From positions 2,365,629 to 2,429,628 of the forward strand of contig CM020505.1 of assembly GCA_009823395.1 (NCBI GenBank): DNA of 64,000 bases, written 5' to 3'. The DNA comes from Thamnaconus septentrionalis (Eukaryota; Chordata; Actinopteri; Tetraodontiformes; Monacanthidae). Position 1 is the first letter of the stretch. The number at the start of each line of letters is the position of its first letter. The translations under genes were made by a program, and so were the position numbers. The notes beneath the pieces were generated by a model. That model had not been told where the DNA came from. It saw only the letters and a list, made by a program, of their open reading frames with translations, and made no database searches. Of this stretch, positions 1-9,422 are shown one piece after another.

Positions 1-23
1 GTTCAGGATCCACCTGTTGAATT

Positions 24-391
24 CCATCCATCCATCCATTTTCTATACCCACTTCTTCCTGAGCTCAGGGTCACGGGGATCTGCTGGAGCCTCTCTCAGC
101 GGTCGTAGGGCGAAGGCAGGGTGACACACTGGTCAAGTCGCCAGTTCATTGCAGGACCACATAGAGACAAACAACCATTTGTGTTCACATACACACCTAC
201 GGACAATTTAGAGTTTCCAATTCACCTTATGTGCATGGTTTTTGACTGTGGGAGGAACCCAGAGAGAACCCACGCAGACACAAGGAGAACGTGCAAAGTC
301 CACACGGAAAGGTCCCATGGCCTGGAATCAAACCCACAACCTTCTTGCTGTGAGGTAGCAGTGCTAACCACTACGCCACCATGGTGCCCTC
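24..391 (-). repeat. tRNA-derived SINE, fish type with GATG tail
   Basis: Read on the minus strand, the element begins with a tRNA-like head: an A-box-like TGGCGTAGTGG (complement of 368-378) and a B-box GGTTTGATTCC (complement of 324-334). The body resembles a very common fish interspersed repeat, and it ends in tandem GGAT/ATCC units at 24-39. That tail matches the 3' end of the LINE at about 0.7-2.0 kb, which suggests mobilisation by an RTE/Rex3-type reverse transcriptase. It has no coding capacity; the open frames through it are chance. Confidence 0.8.
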
Positions 392-719
392 TGTTGGGTG
401 AATTGATTAATTTTATTCCAATGATGATGCAGAATTGTAGCACAAGCAGAGCGGTCGGAGTAATGGAAGAGAGAGAAGGGGGTAGAATTTGGGGAATGCA
501 GAGAGAAAATGACTCCACGGTGGTTTCAATGCATCCATTTGTAGAAAAAAACATAAAATAACAAACATCTTCAAGATGTTGGGAGAAAAAATGTCTGACT
601 ATTTGTATGTCCACTGATTCCAAAAATCCACAAAAGAGGCAAAAAAAAAAATACAACTGATGATTTGATGAAAATTTAAACGGATTCACTAAAAGGACTC
701 AAAAAAAAATTCAAAACCT

Positions 720-2001
720 GATGGCGTCTCCAATTCCAATATTCCCTGCATTCAAAAGAAAATCCAACCTGGCTGTCGTCTGCCATTGAGTTTGCACAGG
801 TGTGTTCGAACCTTCATGGCTGACATGTCTCTTAAACATTGCTTGGCGGTTGGGGACAGTGCCTTTGGATTGGCAGACCTGGGTGGTGCTTCCTCTTTTC
901 AAGAAGGGGGACTGGAGCGTGTTCTCTAATTATAGGCGATCACACTCCTCAGCCCCCCCAGATAAAGTCTATTCCAGGGTTCTGGAGAAAATGATACGGC
1001 CAATAGTCGAACCTCGGATTCAGGAGAAACAATGCGGGTTTTGTCCAGGTCGCGGGAAACACTGGACCAGCTCCACACTCTCTGCCAAGTGCTCAAGGGT
1101 TCATGGGACTGGTTCTGTTCATTATTTTCCTGGACAGAATTTCTCAGAATTTTTCACAGCCTGGGGCCAGAGGGGGTCCAGTTTGGGAACCACATGATTA
1201 CATCTCTTGCTTTTTGCAGATGATGTGATCATGTTGGCTTCATCAAGCCAGGACCTCCAATGTGTGCTGGGGTGGTTTGCAGCCAAGTGTGAAGCGGCTG
1301 GGATGAGTATCAGCACCTCCAAGTTCGAGGCCATGGTTCTCAACTGGAAAAAGGTGGCTTGGCCTCTCCAGGTTGGTGAAGGGACCCTGCCTCAGGTGGA
1401 GGAGTTCAAGTTTCTCGGGGTCTTGTTCACAAGTGAGGGAAAGATGGTGAAAGATAGACAAGCGGATTGGTGAGGCTGTACCGATCTGTCATGGTGAAGA
1501 AACTACGCCAAAAGGCGAAGCCCTCAATTTACCGGTCGATCTACGTTACTACCCTCGCCTATGGTCATGAGCTTTGGATAATGACTGAAAGGACGAGATC
1601 GCGGATACAAGCAGCTGAAATGAGTTTCCTCCGCAGGGTGGCTGGGCGCACCCTTCGGGACAGGGTAAGGAGCTCGGTCACCCGGGAGGAGCTTGGAGTG
1701 GAGCCGCTGCTCCTCTGCATCGAGGAGACAGCTGAGGTGGCTCGGGCATCTGTTTCGGATGCCTCCTGGACGTCTCCCTGGAGAGGTGTTCCGAGCATGT
1801 CCCACTGGGAGGAGACCTTGAGGAAAAGACAGGGCACGCTGGAGGGACTATGTCTCTTGGCTGGCCTGGGAACGCCTTGGGGTTCCGCCGGATGAGCTGG
1901 AGGAGGTGACAAGGGACAGGGAAGTCTGGACATCTCTGCTGAGACTGCTGCCCCTGCAACCCGACTCCGGATGAAGCAGTTGAAGGTGAATGGATGGATG
2001 T
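720..2001 (+). mobile_element. Decayed, 5'-truncated non-LTR retrotransposon (RTE/Rex3-like)
   Basis: Three overlapping frames together spell the C-terminal half of a fish reverse transcriptase. At 802-1090 are the KVYSRVLEKMIRPIVEPRIQ and CGFCPGRG blocks. The catalytic FADDVIMLASSSQDLQ motif is near 1207-1260, followed by EFKFLGVLFTSEG at about 1410-1440. The C-terminal AAEMSFLRRVAGRTLRDRVR block (1615-1680) and REELGVEPLLL (1684-1716) follow. The part between the fingers motif and FADD is shortened, and frames shift near 1100-1200 and 1470 and again near 1730, so the copy is inactive. The 3' end is a short GGATGGATG tail near 1990-2001, typical of fish RTE/Rex3 elements. Family assignment is from memory of conserved blocks; other RTE members are possible. 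Confidence 0.85.
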
Positions 2002-3416
2002 TTATCTATTTTTAAACAACATTTTTATTGAAATTGGCTTATTGTTGTAATTATGTTGCACTCTAGTGCAGCAGCAGTTGTAGCCAATTCAGCGGTCTGG
2101 CACGGACCAGTGGTTTCTACCACCTACTGGTCGTGACCAATATCTTTAGTGCCCCGAGTGGTAGAGACCACACATGGTATAGCTATGTAGTTGTCACTAC
2201 CTGGCAAATTGGTCGGCCAAATTTTATTGTATCAATGATGTATTTGCTTTAAAATTGCTATCTTTAATTATTTACTGTAGGCTACTTAAGGGTTCAGGTT
2301 AATGTTTGCTACATTCCACCACGCATGGTGTGAGCTGGTCCATCAATGATTCCCAGGCTTCTCCCAAGTCTTGGTTTAGTTTTGGTCTTTTTTTAGTCTT
2401 TGTCTGGTTCAGTTTAATCTTGTCTCTCTCTCAGTTTTTCTTTTTCTCTGTCGTTTTTCTTTATTCTATTTTTTGGCAACTTTTATTCGCTTAAAACAAA
2501 AGCAGAGACAACTCAATCTCATCCGGTACGGTGCAAATTCCCAGGACCGCACCTTGGAAGACCATCACAACCAGCGATCTCCCAATCACCAGCGGAGGCG
2601 ACGCTCATCCAACGTGAGTCCTCATCACTCGGTCTCTGTCTCATAAGTCTGGTGGTGTTGCGTCGATTATGATAATAACCTTTCCAAACTCTCAACCCCG
2701 AAAAATATTTTTGCTAGACATTTTTGCAGTGTAGAATCATAATCCTCCACTGGCTGAATGAGACACACCTGTTTGTTTTTTTCTCCCACATTTTCAAATC
2801 ATTTATAGTTGTTATATGAAAATATTTGCAATGGTGGCAAAAGTTAGCATTGCATGCAAAACCATTATATCGTTAGCCTAGTAGCATAATTGCTAATGTC
2901 ATTTTTTGGCCAAATTGAATCAATCATCCTGCAATACATGCTCTTAACTGTTTATTTGTTCAAAAATAGACATTAGTGTGTAGCGGAGCACGTCTCTCCA
3001 AACCTATATAAAACGTGTTGGGCGCCAGACAGGATTCACTCTGTCATAAATATAACTTTAACTCTTTGGATAGATATTATTTTTATGGAGGAAGGTGTGG
3101 AGAGAACACCCGGCTTATGATTATTATACTCCCTACAAAATTTACACAAATAAGAAAACCAAAAGTAAGTTTGCAAGGTAAGGGTGATTTAAGGTACAAC
3201 GAAGTTTATTACAACATAAACTGCGAGATTCCTAGCCACTTTCTCAAAAAATATGCATCAACAAAAACATTTTTACAAACCCAAATTTCCTGAAAAAAAA
3301 CATAAGCAATCAAAATCTCAGCGATCAAAACTCCAAAATATTCAAATAAGTCCTTATAATATGTATGTGGGGGTGTGTGGTCAGGTAGATTCCAGTTCAG
3401 ACCAGTTCATGAATGT

Positions 3417-3512
3417 GGTGTGTGTGTGTGTGTGTAGTCCTGTCCAGTTCAGTTCATGTATGTGGAGTGTGTGTGTGTGTAGGGTGTGTGTGTGTGAGTG
3501 TGTGAGTGAGTG
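3417..3512. repeat. GT/TG microsatellite (interrupted)
   Basis: Runs of TG/GT dinucleotides interrupted by short unique sequence. Short open frames crossing it (Cys/Val or His/Thr rich) are artefacts. Confidence 0.9.
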
Positions 3513-3976
3513 TAGTCAGAGAGGGAGGATGATGAAGAAGCAAGAGAGCATGTAACGACAGCAGCCAGGTGGAGAAGCCTGGAGAATAAGGAGGTGGAAG
3601 AACTTAGCTGAGGGAGAGGAGAGTGGCCTATGACCCGGTCCAAGGAAGGGTTTTGGGGTTCCGAACAGGTTTGCCTGTTCCAGGGAGATCCCTTTTCTTC
3701 CTCCTCCAAGACACTGGTTGTCAGGTCCACCTCTAGTTCACTCCGGTCGTTGCAATTTCTTTTAATCCACATTCAGGTTAGTTATCCTTTTTCTCCTTAT
3801 GTCACTTCTCACTTTTCTTTGGTTCTGCTTCAGCTCTTTTTGTCTTCTTTGTTTGAATTTCCCGCTTTTTTTTGTCAGCACAGGTGTCTCTGATTTATAA
3901 CTTCCTTCCTCCTTCCTCTTGTGTGATGTCACTTCCCCCTTACTCTACTTCCTGCATCCTACCTTGTTACAAGTGG

Positions 3977-3996
3977 ATTCACGAAATTTCGTGAAT
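3977..3996. repeat. 20-bp perfect palindrome
   Basis: ATTCACGAAATTTCGTGAAT equals its own reverse complement. Its last bases run into AATAAAA (from about 3994), so it overlaps a possible poly(A) signal. Function unknown. Confidence 0.7.
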
Positions 3997-4403
3997 AAAA
4001 TCGAGATGAAAACTTGAAGAAAAATCTCCTTCCTGTAATATTTTTTTTCTCTTCTTGTGGCCCTAATCCTCTTCCGTAACCTGTAACCCAATTTCAAAAG
4101 AACGGTGCCTTTTTTCTTTCTTTTTTTTTTTTACTTTCACTTTCAGTATATCTTGAAGAGTCATCGCGTATGTAACCCCATGCCGGTGGACTACAGGACG
4201 ACTCTTTCATTTAATGCCTCGTTCTAGATTACCACTATGTATTACCCTAAAATGTTAGCTTCCATTGGGGTAAACTATTGCTTAAAAGGAAGGGGGGGAA
4301 AAAGACTCGGAAAAATATTCAAATATGACTGCAGAAAAACTGACCGTCCTTTTTTTGTGGTTTTCTTTCTTCTTCTTCTCCTTTTAATTGTTCAGGTGAA
4401 GAG

Positions 4404-5611
4404 ATGACTGGGAGAGTGCAAAAGCGAAATATCAGACGTTTGTGCTCAGAACTACCAGCATACAAGAAAATCATGGTTGCCATAAGAAGCACATTCACAG
4501 CTGGCATCATAGCAGGACTTAGTGCCACTGTTGGAGGGCTACTCATAGGACCTGCAGGGATTCCTCTTGGTAAGTCATCTGATTCTGACACAGCAGAGGC
4601 TGCCAGTTTTGACCTACTTTGAGTTTTACAATGTAAAAAGAAATGTACGTGCAAAGTGTGTAGCATCAATATAAATTTATACATAATATACCTTTCAATA
4701 TACATAGTTACAGACAGTTACAACTATAGGATACTTTTTCCGCATTTACTGCAGCCCATTTGAAAGTTTAGGCACCCCAATGTTGTTTCTTCAGTGACTG
4801 CTCTATTCAAACCATCCAGTCTGTTTCTTACATCCTAAACCATGAATGTCTTTTTTTGTCTTCTCACACATTATTGTTTGTCTTTTAATAGTATCACCAA
4901 AAATACCAAACCCTTCAGCGATTAATGGACTTATCCTGTGGATGTCATTATATGTCTTCTTCTTGTAATAATTATTATTATTATTATTATTATCATTATT
5001 ATTGTTGTTGTTGTTGTTATGAGCACATGATGACGTGCAAATGCAATATGTTGCAATATTAATGGTTAGGCTATCAAAGTTCAGTATTAAATTGTGTTCA
5101 TTGGCTACACTACACCAACACTCAGAAACAGGAGATGTGAAGTGATGTTGGGGCAGCCCCCCTTGGGTCAGTGGATGCAGCTCTGCTGGTCGGTCCGTCT
5201 TCATCACTGTAACTGAATGTCACTGGGACTGTTGTCTCCTCCCTCAACCTGTAGCCAGTGAGATATACATTATGGTTGTTGCTTGTCAATCTACACTTCT
5301 GTCCCTGAAATTCTCGCTCAAACCTTTTACACAAACTCCCTCGATCTGTTTTAGGTGGCACAGCTGGTGGCCTGGTGGGCTATTGCCTTAGCGAGCCATT
5401 CAGGCCTCTGCCTGATATCCTGAAGGAGCTGACTCCTGCACAAAAACAGGAGCTCTATGAGGCTGTTAAGGCTGCGCTGGTCAACCTGAACTGGAGGGAT
5501 GGTGCCCAGCTCATTGCCTTAATGATGGCCAGTCCCACCCTCAAGCAGAAGGTTATTTCTGCACTCATCAATTACTTCACAAATGAACTGCAGGCAGGGA
5601 TAAAACATTAG
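4404..5611 (+). CDS. C19orf12-like membrane protein (two coding exons)
   Basis: Coding exons are 4404-4569 and 5355-5611 (141 codons including stop). The donor is GTAAGT after CTTG at 4569 and the acceptor is TTTTAG before 5355; the join restores ...IPLG-GTAGGLVGY. The 140-residue product matches the C19orf12 family in length and layout. A Gly-rich hydrophobic zipper (residues about 35-70, with GIIAGLSATVGGLLIGPAG) is followed by a conserved helical tail: PLPDILKELTPAQKQELY, an NLNWRDGAQLIALMMAS block, and a C-terminal INYFTNELQAGIKH. Human C19orf12 associates with mitochondria, ER and lipid droplets and is mutated in a brain-iron disorder; its biochemical role is unresolved. The start is the first ATG, 9 bases after a possible acceptor (TTGTTCAG, 4388-4395), implying an upstream untranslated exon. 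Fish often carry several family members, so paralogue identity is open. Confidence 0.85.
4974..5018. repeat. ATT/GTT trinucleotide microsatellite
   Basis: Tandem ATT units changing to GTT units inside the intron of the c19orf12-like gene. Confidence 0.9.
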
Positions 5612-6260
5612 GTTGATTGATGTCAGATTAACTTTTCTGTCTCATACTCTGTCAGTGTTGGTGACAAATATGTGTCAGAGTTTAATTAAACATCAGCAGT
5701 TGCCATTCATTTGTGATCTCCTTTGTTTTTGTGTGTTTGAGCTGCAAGATTTACTTTTTTGGACCTCCACTGTGCGTTGTTCCTTCACATACTTTTGCTG
5801 TAAGAGCCATATTTAGCAACACTAGTTTACTCATTCGTTTTTTGTGACCACAGAGGGTAGAACAAACCTGAGCAACCTTGTGCTGTAAATGAGGGACTTT
5901 TTTCCAAAGAAATGGAGGGACAAGGTGCATATTTTAGCAGTTGAAAAATTGCTTTCAGCTATAGTCAAACATCAACCAAGTCGAAAACAGGCAAAGTTCT
6001 GTGTGAATCTAACCAAAGAAAGACCCAGGGACTTAGATGCGAGTAACAAGTTTTTTATATTTCAATAGACATATAGACAAGTAATGTAGAGTGAAGATAA
6101 CATGTGATTCACTTTCAAAACAACACGTCTCAAGGTGTTTTTGACACTTTCTACAAACAGCCCGACACCAACAGGGCCAATTTGTGAAAGCAGTGATGGT
6201 GGGAAGATACAAAACTGTTTGTCGCGTCTCTTCCTGCTACAAGGAATATTACATATACAT

Positions 6261-6261
6261 A

Positions 6262-6316
<55 letters not shown>

Positions 6317-6319
6317 ATA

Positions 6320-6361
<42 letters not shown>

Positions 6362-6418
6362 TATATGTATATATGTATATATATGTATATACGTATATAT
6401 ATGATATGTATATATATG

Positions 6419-6467
<49 letters not shown>

Positions 6468-6470
6468 GAA
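6261..6470. repeat. Long TA/TATG simple repeat
   Basis: A GT run passes into about 200 bp of alternating TA with ATGT/ATAC interruptions. All tyrosine/isoleucine-rich frames here are artefacts. Confidence 0.95.
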
Positions 6471-6942
6471 TATATTGATGATGTATATACAGATATATAT
6501 ATTATTTATTTTATTTATTTATTTTTAAAGGCACTAACGCTGAAGCGTAGCAAGGGTTGCAAGTGGGGAATAAGCACAAGATACAATGTGTCTGCACTGG
6601 TTTAGGTCTTAGTACCAGCACTTAAGTGCAAGCGCAACTTACTGCATCAAAGCAACGCGGTATTTCACTCAATATGCTGTGTTTTGCAGGAGCCTATACA
6701 ATATACTGACTTAAGCATGGGGACACTGTTGGGATTCAATTTCAACCTCTTGCTGACATTTCTTTCAAAACAGCATTTGGAAGAGCGGCTGTCAGGTGTC
6801 TCACTACCACATAGTTTGCCACTAGGTGGCAGTTTAGGGTAGTGAAGCGTTGCATCAATAGCAACACACTGGAAAAACTGTTCGGTGGAACAAAGTGGTG
6901 AAAAGGAACACGGAACACGCTGAAATCACTCTTCATTCCAAG

Positions 6943-6948
6943 TTTAAT
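6943..6948 (-). other. Candidate poly(A) signal for tex9L (ATTAAA)
   Basis: The plus strand reads TTTAAT, so the minus strand carries the variant signal ATTAAA about 70 bp beyond the tex9L stop codon. tex9 has AATAAA at a similar distance from its stop. Confidence 0.4.
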
Positions 6949-7018
6949 GTTAATTCAATATTAAAACCCAGCACCATGCCATGTTTCACTCAGCACAGCA
7001 GCTCGTTTAGCAGAAGCA

Positions 7019-8991
7019 TTAAGAAGATTTAAACTTGAGCGTTTCCCAGTCCAGAGCTTTAATGAACTCCTCCTTTGTAAATGACAGCAGGCTGTCAGAC
7101 TCAAAATACATCTAACAGAAAAAAAAAAAGCTTGTCAGTATTTTGATCCAAACTCTCAGCCAGAATGTGCAATAACAACACAACTTTTACCTTTTGTCTT
7201 TTGTGAATGTCAGTCAGTTTGTGCTGTTTCTTGAAGTTCAGAATGAGTTCCTCTTTTTGTTTTTTCAACATCTTGTTTTCAGCAAGTAGATCTTCTTTAC
7301 TCCGGTGTTCCTCACCTAACACTTGCTGATAAGATTTTTTTTCATATCAATCTTAATCAAAAACAAAGTCAATGACAAACAGCTAAGCTCCAAAAAGCTT
7401 TTATGAAATCAATGCCCTTATAGCCTTCATTACAATCCCATTACGACTGTTTTATATTCACATGTACTTTCACCCACCTTGTTCATCTGCTGTATCTTGT
7501 TGAGCTGAGTCTTCACCTTCTCCATCTCTTCCAGAGCTCTGTTCAGACGAACCTCCTTGCTGCTGTGGATGGCTGCCGCTCCTTTTTGGAAACTTTTCAG
7601 ATTTTGTATTTCCTGCACAGTAGGAGACAACACATTTTAGAACTGATCAATTGAAGAATAATGAAACCTCAATTGTTCAGTCAATTAATAATAGTTCAAA
7701 CTTCCTGCTGTTGTACCTTGTTTGAAGCCAGCACTTGCTGTTGAAGAGTGGCACATTTCTGCACAGACTCCTCCACTAACGCTCTGTGTTTCTCTATCTG
7801 TGTTTGCTGGGCGCTTGTTGTTTTCTGCAGCCTGACACACTCTTTCTCCATCTCCTTTATCTGTGCATTGAGCTTCGCATTTCCGTTGTCCTAGAACAAC
7901 AACAATGCCCCCAATGAACAATGCAATGTACATTTACATTATAATCATCAAACGATCAGGTAGGATCATGGAAGGATATTCTTAAATGTAGTTTTTCGAG
8001 ACCAAGAACACCCCCTTCTTTCAGTACCTTCCGCTGTCGATCAGCTTTTGACGCTATTTCCAAATAATATTTGATTAAAAATCATTGGATGTCTCAGTCA
8101 GTTCATTCAGCCGGTATACAGCACACAGTCCTGTCCTGCATGTTTGCTAAACTTGAGAGGTGAATCATTACGAGCGACAAATAAATAAGAACCTTCTTGT
8201 AGTAATCACTGGAAACCTGCTCCATTTCCTCTTGCATCATTCGGAATTTGGCTCTCAGTGCAAGTATTTCAGCATCTGAACATCCTAAAAAAGATGTGAA
8301 AAATTAAGTAGATTTGAAAGCGGCCTTAATATAAATGATACAAAAATAATGCTGCCAAACAATGACATTATTTCTTACAGTGACATGTTGTTTAACATAA
8401 TTTGACTTTGTGAGATACTGTGTAAAAAGCGCTTGAAATCATACTTTAACTTAAAATGTAAAATGAAAAAACAGTTAAGGATTACACCAAAGCATTGGTT
8501 CAAATATGAAAATACAAAATTATAGAACAAAAACTGCTCAAAATACGTCATGAATGATCAGAAACTTTATCTTGTTGAAAACTGATGTAACCTGATTGTC
8601 CGTGGTCTTCAGCGTCATTTCCATTCATATTTGTGCCATTTGTCCTGTTTTCAATACTCCGAAAGGCCATTTCCAGGAAAGAGGCAGCAGACTCTTCTCC
8701 TGCTGTTGGCTCATCCATGTCAGGACTGTTTGGAGCTCTGAAACCATAAGAGGTTGAACTAAGAGGTTGATTGTTAATTCTCAATATTTTAAAAGCATAT
8801 GTGATCTTTTACATCAGCATTTCTTCTCCATCCTCCTCCTTTTCTTTGGCTTCATTTTCTTCATCCATAACATTAAACATCAGCTGGTATCCGAATGCTT
8901 GCATGTCTTCCATCCTTAGTTCTCTTAGTTTTATCCCTTTTTCAGCCCGCAGAGATACATGGACTGGAACTGAAAGTAGCGGGAGTATTTC
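7019..8991 (-). CDS. Partial tex9 duplicate (tex9L): coiled-coil TEX9-like protein
   Basis: Minus-strand exons in transcript order: 8991-8813, 8737-8592, 8284-8193, 7890-7717, 7612-7478, 7325-7191, 7111-7019 (954 nt, 317 codons plus stop). Internal exon lengths 92, 174, 135 and 135 nt are identical to tex9 exons 6-9, and the peptides align clearly: EVRLNRALEEMEKVKTQLNK against DVRLNRALEEVEKLKAQLNE, KRQK at the same exon end, and LSFTKEEFIKALDW against LSFAEDEFMNALDS. The product is a long coiled coil with the conserved TEX9 C-terminus. Nothing equivalent to tex9 exons 1-4 is present. The first exon here (KGIKLRELRMEDMQAFGYQ, acidic EEDGEEM end) is unlike tex9 and was not recognised; it lacks an upstream ATG, so either Met at 8911-8913 or a missing exon starts the protein. 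Frames are intact, so it may be expressed. Its 5' end is about 430 bp from, and divergent to, mns1. Confidence 0.83.
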
Positions 8992-9422
8992 CTGCACATC
9001 TAACAGATTTACAAATTAATTATTTGCTGACAAATTATTCTGAGATTTAAGTCAGAATTCTGAGATTAAAGTTGGCGTTTCAATAAAGAAAAGTCACTTC
9101 TTCTCAAATGCATTTTACTGTGGTGCCCTAATTCTGTTTAGAACTTTTGCTAAGTAATTACTAATTTGAAAAAAATTCTAATTCAAGTCAGAAAAAATTA
9201 TAGTGATCTGATAAATAAATAGGAGCCATGAACAGTGGGTGGGAAAACAGAGAAAGTATCTCCAACATGGTAAACATTCTTCAACAAAAAATGACATTTT
9301 GCTATATTAGTGTGATTGTGAAAACACAGACAATGACAACACGGTGGCTCTGGCTAAGCGCTTTGTGTTTGTAACTCTTTGAATTCTATAAATCTGGACT
9401 TTTTTTTCTGTTTTTGTGGCAG

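Larger units (their letters stand above)
2002..4395. other. Intergenic, no gene recognised
   Basis: AT-rich sequence without convincing coding exons. It contains a GT/TG microsatellite (about 3417-3512), a 20-bp perfect palindrome (3977-3996) and T-rich tracts. A stretch at about 2500-2620 ends in AAC followed by GTGAGT and could be an untranslated first exon of the c19orf12-like gene, but nothing confirms this. Confidence 0.5.
5612..7018. other. 3' flank and intergenic, no gene seen
   Basis: Contains the 3' flank of the c19orf12-like gene and a ~210 bp TA/TATG microsatellite. An ATTAAA-type poly(A) signal on the minus strand (6943-6948) suits tex9L. No further coding exon was recognised. 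Confidence 0.5.

Noticed and set aside
121..561. Open frame of about 146 codons on the plus strand
   Set aside because: It runs through the antisense of a tRNA-derived SINE; no protein-like conservation is expected.
6062..6528. Tyr/Ile-rich open frames on both strands
   Set aside because: Produced by the TA/TATG simple repeat.
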